Assembly (NCBI RefSeq): GCF_000526215.1
Contig: NZ_JAFQ01000004.1
Location: 2,728,001-2,792,000 of the forward strand
From: Nocardia sp. BMG51109
Lineage (GTDB): Bacteria > Actinomycetota > Actinomycetes > Mycobacteriales > Mycobacteriaceae
Direction of reading: 5' to 3'
DNA length: 64,000 bases
Both the position numbers and the translations under genes were made by a program. The notes beneath the pieces were generated by a model. The model saw only the letters and a program-made list of their open reading frames with translations. It ran no database searches and was not told the origin of the DNA. Position 1 is the first letter of the stretch. The number at the start of each line of letters is the position of its first letter. Positions 7,443 to 21,404 of this stretch are shown in pieces.

Positions 7443-8168
7443 CTAACGGCTTCCTGCCAATTCCGTCACGGTCGAGAGCACCATATTTGTATCCAGTCGA
7501 TCCAGGGCGGCATCGGGAGAATGCTCCTCCAGCTCGTTTCGGGGCATCCGATGCGCGACAGCGATAACGTGAAAACCTGCGTGACGGGCACAGGCAATAT
7601 CGTTCGGAGCATCACCAACGACAACAGTCCGACTCGCATCCGGCGTAGTGCCGTACTGAGCGGCGAACCGCTTGATGACCACGGCAGGAAGCTCGAATCG
7701 GTTACGCGCATCATCACCGAACGCACCGATACCCAGATCCAGGTATCGGTCCAGACCGGATACGCGAAGCTTGACTTCCGCTGCGACACGCAGGTTTCCG
7801 GTCAAGACAGTCTGGACAAGCCCATGCTCATGCAGCGCGGCAATGGAATCGGCCGCGCCGGGATACGCAGGCTGATCGCGGGCAAGCTCCCGCTCCCCCT
7901 CGGACATGACGCGGGCCATCACCTCGTGAAACCGCTCGACGCCGCCTTCGGCGACTTCCGGCCGGACCCCCGAAGCCATAGCGGTATCCACAACTATCGA
8001 TTCATCGGTGTACCCATGCACGCGCGCTTTCGGGAAGACGATCGACTCTTCCTCGAGACCGTACGTGCGAGCGACAGCCCTTCGGAGCCAACGTAAGTCG
8101 GCCGGTATCAAGGTGCCGTCGACGTCCCAAACGACCAGACCCGCGTACGCCGCACTCATACCCAGCAT
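7443..8168 (-). CDS. HAD-superfamily phosphatase
   Basis: A 241-residue haloacid dehalogenase-type hydrolase. Motif I is VVWDVDGTLI, motif II is VLTGNL, the motif III Lys is in AVVIKRFAA, and motif IV is VVVGDAPNDIACA. The large helical cap between motifs I and II is typical of phosphoglycolate phosphatase-like members, which dephosphorylate sugar phosphates or nucleotides. The start is ATG 8168, or ATG 8159 (MSAAYAG); neither has a strong ribosome-binding site. It converges on the phosphotransferase gene with a 75-bp gap. Since one neighbour adds phosphate and this enzyme removes it, a shared pathway is conceivable but is only an inference. Confidence 0.85.
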   Translation of the reverse strand: MLGMSAAYAGLVVWDVDGTLIPADLRWLRRAVARTYGLEEESIVFPKARVHGYTDESIVVDTAMASGVRPEVAEGGVERFHEVMARVMSEGERELARDQPAYPGAADSIAALHEHGLVQTVLTGNLRVAAEVKLRVSGLDRYLDLGIGAFGDDARNRFELPAVVIKRFAAQYGTTPDASRTVVVGDAPNDIACARHAGFHVIAVAHRMPRNELEEHSPDAALDRLDTNMVLSTVTELAGSR

Positions 8169-8248
8169 TCTGACATGGCTGTCCGCCTTGGGAGCGGGGC
8201 CCGCTCCGCCGCAGAGCCCATCGCATGATCAGCTATTGCGGGGCGGCA

Positions 8249-8303
8249 GTGTTCGACATCCGGGAGTGTTCGACGGAATTGAACGTTTCCGGACATTGAA
8301 CAC
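8249..8303. promoter_or_regulatory. Cluster of TGTTC half-sites between HAD gene and pknG
   Basis: GTGTTCGACATCCGG (8249-8263) and CCGGACATTGAACAC (8289-8303) form an imperfect inverted repeat (12 of 15 positions). Between them lies GTTC-N9-GAAC (8268-8284). The arrangement of four half-sites within 55 bp is regulator-like. It sits about 80 bp upstream of the HAD start and just downstream of the pknG stop. Confidence 0.4.
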
Positions 8304-8328
8304 GACCGGTGCTCGGCGGCCGCCCCGC

Positions 8329-13078
<4,750 letters not shown>

Positions 13079-13215
13079 GGCCACCTCCGATCGCTGTCCG
13101 GGCTGCGTGCTCGCGGACTGAGCTTATTGTGGTCGTATCGGCGCCGTCTCGTGGTGTTTGTCCTCGCATGGCGGTGGCTGGGCGACGGTGCCTGCGAGGA
13201 TGGGACGGGACGAGC

Positions 13216-13884
13216 ATGCGTGGTGACGGAGACGGCTTCCTGAAATCCCCGGACGGGACGCGGCAGTGGGGCCTGTTCGGAGCGGCCGGACTGTTGCTGC
13301 GGGCCCCGCGCGCGGGCGGCGGTGCCGTGGTGTTGCTGCAGCACCGGGCGCCGTGGAGCCATCAGGGCGGCACCTGGGCACTGCCCGGCGGCGCCCGCGA
13401 CAGCCACGAGACCAGCGTGCGGGCGGCGGTGCGGGAGGCGCACGAGGAGGCCGGAATCCTCCCGGCGGCGGTGCGGGTGCGCGGCGAGCGGGTGACGGCG
13501 GAGGCGCCCAGCGGCTGGACCTACACCACGGTCGTCGCCGATGTGCCGGAACCCCTGCCCACCACCGCCAATCGGGAGAGCATGGAGCTGGCCTGGGTGC
13601 CCGAGGAGGAGGTGGACGCGCGTCCGCTGCATCCGGGTTTCGCGGCGGCGTGGCCGTCGCTGCGGGCCGAGTCGGCCCGGGTCAGCCTGGACGAGGTGGG
13701 CGATGCCGAGGCGGTAGCGGCGGCGTTGCCGCGCACCATCGACCTGGCCGACGACGGGTTCGTCTGGCTGCATTCGAACGGCCTGGGCGGGCGGTCGGCA
13801 CGGATCTGCGCCCCGGCGGACGACGTCTCGATGGATGTGGCCGGAAATGTGTTGTTCCTCACGATGGCGCAGGTGTTGTCTTGA
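13216..13884 (+). CDS. mutT3: Nudix hydrolase, MutT3 type
   Basis: A 222-residue protein with a complete Nudix box (GARDSHETSVRAAVREAHEE followed by AGI). Length and position, divergent from glnX and before the thi genes, match M. tuberculosis MutT3 (Rv0413). That enzyme cleans the nucleotide pool of oxidised guanine nucleotides, with reported preference for 8-oxo-dGTP-type substrates. The start is ATG 13216 (MRGDGDGFLK); the ribosome-binding site is weak (GGGACGGGA). The next gene begins 4 nt after the stop, so the two are probably co-transcribed, unlike in Mtb where thiE follows. Confidence 0.92.
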   Translation: MRGDGDGFLKSPDGTRQWGLFGAAGLLLRAPRAGGGAVVLLQHRAPWSHQGGTWALPGGARDSHETSVRAAVREAHEEAGILPAAVRVRGERVTAEAPSGWTYTTVVADVPEPLPTTANRESMELAWVPEEEVDARPLHPGFAAAWPSLRAESARVSLDEVGDAEAVAAALPRTIDLADDGFVWLHSNGLGGRSARICAPADDVSMDVAGNVLFLTMAQVLS

Positions 13885-13887
13885 AAC

Positions 13888-16068
13888 ATGACAGCACGCG
13901 AGGTTGCGACGTACTGCCGAATCTGTGAACCGCTCTGCGGATTGATCGCCACCGTCGAGGACGGCCGGCTGGTGCGGTTGCGGGCCGACAAGGACCATCC
14001 GCTGTCGCGGGGTTTCGCCTGTCCCAAGGGAATCGCGTTCACCGAGGTGCAGAACGACCCGGACCGGGTGCTGTATCCGTTGCGCCGCACCGCCGATGGC
14101 TCGTTCGAGCGGGTGTCGTGGGAGACGGCCCTCGACGATATCGGCGCCCGGCTGCGCGCGCTCATCGATGCGCACGGACGGGAAAGCCTGGGCTGGTATT
14201 TCGGCAATCCGTCGACGTTCTCCTATTCGCACACGCTGTGGACGGCCGGGTTCCAGATCGCCGCCGGGCTGCGGCACGTGTATTCGGCCGGTTCGCAGGA
14301 CGTCAACAACCGGTTCGTGGCCAGCCACCTGCTGTACGGCTCGCTGACCAGCGTCCCGGTGCCGGATCTGGACAGCACCGACTTCCTGCTGATGGTCGGC
14401 GCGAATCCCGTTGTGTCGCACGGCAGTGTGGTCAGCGCGCCGCGCATCCGCGACAAGCTGGCCGATATCACCAAGCGCGGCGGCCGGGTGGTCGTGGTCG
14501 ATCCGCGGCGCTCGGAGACGGCCCGGATGTTCGAACACGTCGGGGTGCGGGCGGATACGGACGCCTGGCTGCTGGCGTCGATGCTGCAGGTGATCTTCGA
14601 CGAGGGGTTGGAGGACGCGGCCGTGCTGCGCGAGCAGGCCGCCGGGGTGGACCGATTGCGTGCCGCGGTGGCCCGTTTCACGCCCGCGGCGACCGCGCCG
14701 GTGACCGGGCTCGATCCGGATGTCGTGCGCACGCTGGCGCGGGATCTGGCCGCGGCCCCGCGGGCGGCCGTGTACGGGCGCACCGGAACCTGCCTGGGGC
14801 GGCACGCGACCCTGGTGTCGGTTCTGCTCGACTCGCTGGCCGTGGTGACCGGAAACCTGGACCGCCGAGGCGGTTCGGTGTTCGGTAAGGAGCTGGTGGC
14901 GGTCTCCGAACTCAATGCGCGACTGGGACTGGTCGGATACGGCTCGAGCCGTTCGCGGATCGGCGATTTCCCGGATGTGCTGCGCACCTTCCCGGCCGCG
15001 ATCATGGCCAAGGAGATCACCACCCCCGGCACGGGGCAGCTGCGGGCCCTGTTCACCTCGGCCGGCAATCCGGTGCTGTCGGTGCCGGGGAGCGACGAAC
15101 TCGCCTCGGCGCTGCGGCAACTCGACCTGTTCGTCTCGATCGACCTGTATCTCAACGACAGCAACCGCATGGCCGACTACGTGCTGCCGGCCACCACCTT
15201 CCTGGAACGCGACGACGCGCCGCTGCCGTTCACCGCGCTCGCCCCGATTCCGTTCACGCAGTACACCGAGGCGGTGCTGGAACCGTACGGCGAGGCACGC
15301 CAGGAATGGGAGATCGTCGACGAGATCGCCCGGCGGATCGGCGTGCAGCCCTTCGCCTTCGGTCCGCTCGCCCGGTGGATCGGGGAACTGCGCAGGCGGG
15401 TTCCGGGCGGTCGCGCCGCGCGCCTGTCGCCCCGGCTGCTGCTGGATCTGGCGCTGCGCACCGGGCCGTACGGCGACCGGTTCGGCCTGCGCCGCAACGG
15501 GATCAGCCTGCGCACGCTGCGCCGGCACCCGCACGGCATGGTGCTGGCCGACCGCGTCGAGACCGGCGTGCTGCGAAAGGTGGTGCAGCACAAGGATCGC
15601 CGCGTGCAGCTGGCCGACCCGCGGATCATCGACGAACTGCGCGAGCTGTCCGCGCCGCCGCACGATCCCGCCTACCCGCTGCGCGTGATCGGGATGCGCG
15701 AGCTGAAGTCCCACAACTCCTGGATGCACAACGCCGAGTCGCTGATGGGCCGCCGCGAGCACGCCGCCCGCATCCACCCCGAGGACGCCGCCGTCGCCGG
15801 CATCGCCGACGGCGACCGCTGCCGGGTCAGCTCCGCGCACGGCTCCATCGAGGTGACGGCCCGGCTCAGCGAGGACATGACCCAGGGCACCGTCGCCATC
15901 CCGCACGGCTGGGGCCACACCGGCGGCGGCTGGCGGCGCGCGAACGAGGCCGGCGGCGCCAACATCAACGTCCTGATGTCCACCGAGATCGTCGACGTGG
16001 AACGCCTCGCCGGCATGGCCCACCTCAACGGCGTACCCATCCGCCTCGACCCGGTCACGGCCGCCTGA
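13888..16068 (+). CDS. Molybdopterin-dependent oxidoreductase (formate dehydrogenase/nitrate reductase superfamily)
   Basis: A 726-residue DMSO-reductase-superfamily protein. An N-terminal [4Fe-4S] site is formed by CRICEPLC and the later Cys of GFACPKG. Molybdopterin-binding domains follow (LLMVGANPVVSHGSVVSAPR, VVVVDPRRSET), and a C-terminal dinucleotide-binding domain contains SHNSWMHNAESLMGRR. There is no Tat signal, so it is cytoplasmic. The residue expected to bind Mo (Cys, SeCys or Ser) is not obvious; the segment YSAGSQDVNNRF is the likely equivalent. No electron-transfer subunit is adjacent, so its partner and substrate (formate, or another small oxidisable compound) cannot be stated. 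It interrupts the mutT3-thiE order seen in mycobacteria. Confidence 0.9.
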   Translation: MTAREVATYCRICEPLCGLIATVEDGRLVRLRADKDHPLSRGFACPKGIAFTEVQNDPDRVLYPLRRTADGSFERVSWETALDDIGARLRALIDAHGRESLGWYFGNPSTFSYSHTLWTAGFQIAAGLRHVYSAGSQDVNNRFVASHLLYGSLTSVPVPDLDSTDFLLMVGANPVVSHGSVVSAPRIRDKLADITKRGGRVVVVDPRRSETARMFEHVGVRADTDAWLLASMLQVIFDEGLEDAAVLREQAAGVDRLRAAVARFTPAATAPVTGLDPDVVRTLARDLAAAPRAAVYGRTGTCLGRHATLVSVLLDSLAVVTGNLDRRGGSVFGKELVAVSELNARLGLVGYGSSRSRIGDFPDVLRTFPAAIMAKEITTPGTGQLRALFTSAGNPVLSVPGSDELASALRQLDLFVSIDLYLNDSNRMADYVLPATTFLERDDAPLPFTALAPIPFTQYTEAVLEPYGEARQEWEIVDEIARRIGVQPFAFGPLARWIGELRRRVPGGRAARLSPRLLLDLALRTGPYGDRFGLRRNGISLRTLRRHPHGMVLADRVETGVLRKVVQHKDRRVQLADPRIIDELRELSAPPHDPAYPLRVIGMRELKSHNSWMHNAESLMGRREHAARIHPEDAAVAGIADGDRCRVSSAHGSIEVTARLSEDMTQGTVAIPHGWGHTGGGWRRANEAGGANINVLMSTEIVDVERLAGMAHLNGVPIRLDPVTAA

Positions 16069-16214
16069 GAACCGGGGCCGGGGCGAGCACGCACGGCGGC
16101 AACAGTGTTGGTGCTCGTCGAATACCGCGCAGGACATGCCGGGATGATGACGGTGCCGCTGCCGGACGAGGACTTGCCGTCGTCGACGGGCAACGGGCCG
16201 CGGCGTGAGCCCGC

Positions 16215-16919
16215 TCAGTTCCCGGCGTTGCCGGCCAGCCGCTGCTTGAGTTCGCGGGCGGCCGCCTCCGGATCGCCGGCCTCGGTGATGGCGCGGACGA
16301 CCACGACGCGGGTGGCCCCGGCGTCGAGAACCTCCGGGAGGCGCTCGTGGTCGATGCCGCCGATGGCGAACCAGGGGCGGGCCGGCGAGGACTCGGCGGT
16401 GGTGTGCACCAGGTCCATGCCGGCGGCGCTGCGGCCGGGCTTGGTCGGCGTGGTCCACACCGGGCCGGTGCAGAAGTAGTCGATGTGCTCCTCGGTTGCC
16501 GCCAGGCTCGCCTGCTCGCGGCTGTGCGTGGATCGGCCGATCACCACGTCCGGGCCGACGATCTTGCGGGCGTACCAGGGCGGGAGATCGTCCTGGCCCA
16601 GATGCAGTACGTCGGCGCCGGCGGCGAGCGCGATATCGGCGCGGTCGTTCACCGCGAGCAGCGCGCCGTGGCGGCGGGTGGCGGCCTTCAGCTCGGCCAG
16701 CGCGCCGAGTTCGGCGCGCGCCTCCAGCGGGCCGAACCGGGCCTCGCCGGCCGAACCCTTGTCGCGCAGCTGGATGATGTCGACCCCGCCGGCCAGCGCC
16801 GCCTCGGCGAACCGGGCGAGGTCGCCTTTGTCACGTCTGGCGTCGGTGCAGAGGTAGAGCAGGGCCGAGGCCAGGCGTTCTCGGGGAGCGGTGGGTCGGT
16901 TCGGACGGGACGGTTGCAC
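16215..16919 (-). CDS. thiE: Thiamine-phosphate synthase
   Basis: About 234 residues with the ThiE TIM-barrel signatures: [13 protein letters not shown] near the N terminus, [27 protein letters not shown] in the middle, GRSTHSREQ, and the phosphate-binding [10 protein letters not shown] near the C terminus. It joins HMP-pyrophosphate with thiazole phosphate to give thiamine phosphate. The start is probably GTG 16919 (VQPSRPNRP), which gives a length close to Mtb ThiE; an in-frame ATG at 17009 would add 30 residues lacking family similarity. It is divergent from thiOSG across 164 bp. I see no TPP riboswitch in that gap on either strand. Confidence 0.95.
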   Translation of the reverse strand: MQPSRPNRPTAPRERLASALLYLCTDARRDKGDLARFAEAALAGGVDIIQLRDKGSAGEARFGPLEARAELGALAELKAATRRHGALLAVNDRADIALAAGADVLHLGQDDLPPWYARKIVGPDVVIGRSTHSREQASLAATEEHIDYFCTGPVWTTPTKPGRSAAGMDLVHTTAESSPARPWFAIGGIDHERLPEVLDAGATRVVVVRAITEAGDPEAAARELKQRLAGNAGN

Positions 16920-17083
16920 CCGACCGACCGTAGTCGCGGTACCTTGGGTAGGCGAAACATCCGGATGTCCCCGCAGCGAAGGCGGCCGCGCGGGGAGGCG
17001 GTTCGGCACTGCAAGGGCGTGCCGAAACGGGCCCGGGTAGTCGAACGGATCCCGGGCATTCGGGACCGAGCGAGGTGGAAGGT

Positions 17084-18168
17084 ATGCGAACTCTGGCCGT
17101 CGTGGGTGGGGGTGTGATCGGGCTCTCGGTGGCGTGGCGCGCCGCCGAGTCGGGGTGGTCGGTCACCGTCTTCGATCCGGCCGCCGGTTCCGGTGCGTCC
17201 TGGGTTGCCGGTGGCATGCTCGCCCCGCTGTCGGAGGGCTGGCCCGGCGAGGACGAGGCCCTGGAATTCGGCGCGGCCGCGCTGGCGCGCTGGCCGGAGT
17301 TCGCCGACCGGATCCGGGCCGCGACCGGTGTGCCGGTCTTCGTGGCCGAGCAGACCCTCACCGTCGCGCTGGACGCCGCCGATGCGGCCGATCTGCGGAC
17401 CATCGCCGATTTCGTCACCGGGCACGGCCACGAGCTGCGGCTGCTCGATCGTCCGGGGGTGCGCGAGGTGGAGCCGGACCTGGCCCGGACGGTGCGGGCG
17501 GGCCTGCTCGCGCCCACCGAACCGGCGGTGGACAACCGGGCGCTGGTCGAGGCACTGCGGCGCTGTTGTGCGCGGGCCGGTGTGCACATCCGCGCCGAAT
17601 CGGTCTCGGCCGTGGACGATCTCGACCACGATCGGATCGTGCTGGCCACCGGCGCCGCGGCCGCGCGGCTGTGGCCGTCCCTGCCGGTCCGTCCGGTGAA
17701 GGGCGAGATTCTGCGCCTGCGGCACCGTCCCGGCGCGCCCCCGCCGCCGCGCCGGGTGATCCGTGCCCGCGTGCACGGCCGGCCGCTGTATCTGGTCCCG
17801 CGGGGCGACGGAATAGTCGTCGGCGCAACGCAATACGAGGCGGGCTTCGACACGGCCGTCACCGTCGCCGGGGTCCGCGACCTGATCGCCGACGCCGAGG
17901 CCGTGCTGCCCGCGCTCGGCGAATACGAACTGTGGGAGACGAGCGCGGGCGCCCGCCCCGGCACCCCCGACAACCTGCCGCTGATCGGCCGGCTCACCGA
18001 CCGCGTGATCGTCGCCGCCGGGCACGGCCGCAACGGCATCCTGGGCGTGCCGATCACCGCCGAAGCGGTCGCCGCCCTGCTCGCCGACGAGGTCCTCGCC
18101 GAAGCGAAAGCGGCCGAGCCGCACCGATTTTCGGAGGTCTCGGCCCCATCATCATCAGGAGGTATTCG

Positions 18169-18172
<4 letters not shown>
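17084..18172 (+). CDS. thiO: Glycine oxidase ThiO
   Basis: A 362-residue FAD enzyme. The Rossmann motif [20 protein letters not shown] is at the N terminus, [14 protein letters not shown] follows, and [18 protein letters not shown] at the C terminus completes the DAO-type FAD site. It oxidises glycine to the imine that feeds thiazole formation. ATG 17084 is preferred; GTG 17075 is in frame 9 nt earlier. Its stop overlaps the thiS start (ATGA), giving the coupled thiO-thiS-thiG operon found in mycobacteria. The leader (16920-17083) contains GC-rich inverted repeats, including TTCGGCAC/GTGCCGAA, but no CTGAGA motif. Confidence 0.94.
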
Positions 18173-19165
<993 letters not shown>

Positions 19166-19344
19166 GGGGTGTCACCGGGGCTTCGACGGGGGCGGGACCG
19201 GAGTGCTGACGGGTCGGGGTTCGCCCGGCCCCGGGTTCGGGGTTCGTTCGGCCGGGATGCGGGTGTCCGTCATCCCGGAGGACTACCCGACTCGCGACCT
19301 TCGAGCGATGGTCCGCGCGCCGTTTCTCGGCAAGACTGGGTGCC

Positions 19345-20346
19345 ATGATCGAAGTGACTGGCCTGACCAAGCGGTTCGGCACCTCCGTCGCTGTCGACGA
19401 TCTGACGTTCACCGTCAAGCCCGGCCAGGTGACCGGATTCCTCGGCCCCAACGGCGCCGGTAAGTCGACCACGATGCGCATGATTCTGGGCCTGGATCGG
19501 CCCACGGCGGGCACCGCCGTGATCCAGGGCAAGCCGTACCGCGAACTGGACCATCCGCTACGCACCGTCGGTGCGCTGCTGGAGGCCAAGTGGGTACATC
19601 CCAACCGTTCGGCCCGCGCGCACCTGCGCTGGATGGCGGCGACGAACGGCATTCCGCAGTCCCGGGTGGAGGAGGTGCTGCGCCTGGTCGGCCTCAGCGA
19701 GGTCGCCGGTAAGAAGGCCGGCGGCTTCTCGCTCGGCATGTCGCAGCGGCTGGGCCTGGCGGCCGCCCTGCTCGGCGACCCGCCGGTGCTGATGTTCGAC
19801 GAGCCGGTCAACGGCCTGGATCCGGAGGGCATCCTGTGGATCCGCCGGTTCATGCAGCGGCTGGCCGGCGAGGGCCGCACGGTGCTGGTCTCCAGCCACC
19901 TGCTGTCGGAGATGGCGCAGACGGCCGACCATCTGGTCGTCATCGGGCGCGGCAAGTTGATCGCCGACACCGGTACCAAGGAATTCATAGAGCATGCCTC
20001 GGAAGCGACCGTGCGCGTGCGCAGTCCGCAGCTCGATCAGCTGCGCAGCCTGCTCACCTCCCACGGCATGACGGTGCGCGAGGACGAGGCGGCGCTGCTG
20101 GTCGTCGGCCAGACCAGCGACGACGTCGGCAAGCTCGCCGGCGAGAACGGCGTCACCCTGTACGAGCTGGCGCCGCAGCGGGCCTCGCTCGAGGACGCGT
20201 TCATGCGATTGACCGGTGATGCCGTGCAGTATCACGGTGGGGGTATCGAATCGGCGGGAGCGACGGGCCCGGAGGCGGCAGCTCGCGTAACCACGGAGGG
20301 CCCCGCGGACGCCGGATCCTACACAGCGATGGGAGGGGCGCTCTGA
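19345..20346 (+). CDS. ABC transporter ATP-binding protein
   Basis: A 333-residue ABC-2-type exporter ATPase. Walker A is GPNGAGKST, the signature is FSLGMSQRLGLAAAL (an LSGGQ variant), Walker B is PVLMFDEPVNGLDPEG, and the switch His is in VLVSSHLLSEMAQ. A C-terminal accessory domain follows (RVRSPQLDQLRSLL, LEDAFMRLTGD). The last 35 residues form an odd extension (GATGPEAAARVTTEGPADAG) encoded by a dispersed repeat also found between fadE13 and accD2. Its stop overlaps the permease start (TGATG). The substrate is unknown; this pair type often exports drugs or lipids. Confidence 0.92.
   Translation: MIEVTGLTKRFGTSVAVDDLTFTVKPGQVTGFLGPNGAGKSTTMRMILGLDRPTAGTAVIQGKPYRELDHPLRTVGALLEAKWVHPNRSARAHLRWMAATNGIPQSRVEEVLRLVGLSEVAGKKAGGFSLGMSQRLGLAAALLGDPPVLMFDEPVNGLDPEGILWIRRFMQRLAGEGRTVLVSSHLLSEMAQTADHLVVIGRGKLIADTGTKEFIEHASEATVRVRSPQLDQLRSLLTSHGMTVREDEAALLVVGQTSDDVGKLAGENGVTLYELAPQRASLEDAFMRLTGDAVQYHGGGIESAGATGPEAAARVTTEGPADAGSYTAMGGAL
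20271..20318 (+). repeat. Dispersed repeat copy inside the ABC ATPase C terminus
   Basis: GGAGGCGGCAGCTC, then GCGTAACCACGGAGGGCCCCG, resembles the units at 25722-25869 (GGAGGTGGCAGCGGAGCG, then TAACCACGGAGCGCCCCG). Both are read in the same frame as R-V-T-T-E-x-P-x-x-A-G. The repeat sits at the 3' end of one gene just before a coupled downstream gene, the same setting as the other copies. Confidence 0.75.
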
Positions 20347-21104
20347 TGGGCGTGTTGACGGCGGAACGAATCAAGCTCACCTCCACCCGCTCGCCCTGGT
20401 GGTGCACCGCGTCGGTGGTGGTGATCGGCCTGGGCCTGGCGGCCGTGTTCGGCCTGGTGGCCAACGCCTCCTACGGGAAGGAGGGCGGCCTCGAGATCAC
20501 CATGTCGGAGGCGGTGTCCGGCCTCACCGGCCTGGGCGTGATGATCCTGATGATCATGGCGACGCTGACGGTGACCAGCGAATACCGCTTCGGCATCATC
20601 CGCACCACCTTCCAGGCGACGCCGAACCGGATCCAGGTGATCGCCACCAAGGCCGGTCTGGTCGCCGTGTTCGGCGCCGTGCTCACCGCGGTGCTGGCGG
20701 TGCTGGCCTTCGGCATCGCCAAGATGATCACCGGTTCGGATGCCGGGGCGCATCTGACCCTGTCCACCGCCGCGGACTGGCGCGGGCTGATCGGCGTGCC
20801 GCTGTACGCCTTCCTCGGCTCGGTCCTGGCCGTGGCCATCGGGGCGCTGGTGCGCCAGTCCGCCGCCGCGATCGCGCTGATCGTGCTGTGGCCGATGCTG
20901 GTAGAGCCCTTGGCAGGCGCTTTCGGCAGCTTCGGGCGCAATGTGCAGCCGTTCCTGCCGTTCGCAAACATGCAGCGCTTCCTCGGCGGCGAGGGCGCCG
21001 GAAACTGGCACTGGGGTCCCTGGGGCGGCCTGATCTACTTCACGGTCTTCGTGGCCGTCGTCCTCGGTGCCGCGCTGTATACCGTGGAGAAACGAGACGC
21101 CTGA
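20346..21104 (+). CDS. ABC-2 type transporter permease
   Basis: A 252-residue membrane protein with about six hydrophobic segments: near 20-40 (ASVVVIGLGLAAVFGLVA), 60-80 (GLGVMILMIMATLTV), 105-130 (GLVAVFGAVLTAVLAVLAF), 155-175, 180-200 and 225-245 (LIYFTVFVAVVLGAALY). The cytoplasmic ELTSEYRFG-like element (TSEYRFGIIRTTFQATPNR) is typical of ABC-2 permeases. It is translationally coupled to the ATPase at 19345, and the two should form one exporter. The two genes are followed by a pair of strong hairpins at 21189-21259. Confidence 0.9.
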   Translation: MGVLTAERIKLTSTRSPWWCTASVVVIGLGLAAVFGLVANASYGKEGGLEITMSEAVSGLTGLGVMILMIMATLTVTSEYRFGIIRTTFQATPNRIQVIATKAGLVAVFGAVLTAVLAVLAFGIAKMITGSDAGAHLTLSTAADWRGLIGVPLYAFLGSVLAVAIGALVRQSAAAIALIVLWPMLVEPLAGAFGSFGRNVQPFLPFANMQRFLGGEGAGNWHWGPWGGLIYFTVFVAVVLGAALYTVEKRDA

Positions 21105-21188
21105 ACCTGCCCGAGCCCCCGGGGAAAGCAGACCCTCGCCTACCCGGGGACGGGAGGGCGGTCCTGTCGGGGGACCGCTGCGCCCGAG

Positions 21189-21259
21189 TCGCGCGGGCCA
21201 CTGCCCGGCCCGCGCGACGTGATACCGGCCCGATGCGAACCGATTCGCATCGGGCCGGT
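21189..21259. terminator. Double perfect hairpin between ABC permease and cyclase genes
   Basis: The first stem, TCGCGCGGGCC (21189-21199) with GGCCCGCGCGA (21207-21217), is 11 bp with a 7-nt loop. The second, ACCGGCCCGATGCGAA (21224-21239) with TTCGCATCGGGCCGGT (21244-21259), is 16 bp with a 4-nt loop. There is no T-run, as is usual for actinobacterial terminators. Being symmetrical, it could stop transcription from both sides. The rest of the 300-bp gap shows no gene. Confidence 0.75.
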
Positions 21260-21404
21260 GCACGTCTGGAAAACCTCGGTTAACTGTCCGGCACGAACTT
21301 CCCCTCGGCGCCTACCGGTGCGTAGCATCGGCGGCAGCGACCCCAGCACGTTTTTGTCGGCGGACCCACTGTTGTGCCCGCTCCGCCCGATCGAGAGGTG
21401 GCAG

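Noticed and set aside
16920..17083. TPP riboswitch before thiO or thiE
   Set aside because: Neither strand shows the CTGAGA and GGTAATGCC-type conserved elements that are plain upstream of thiC.
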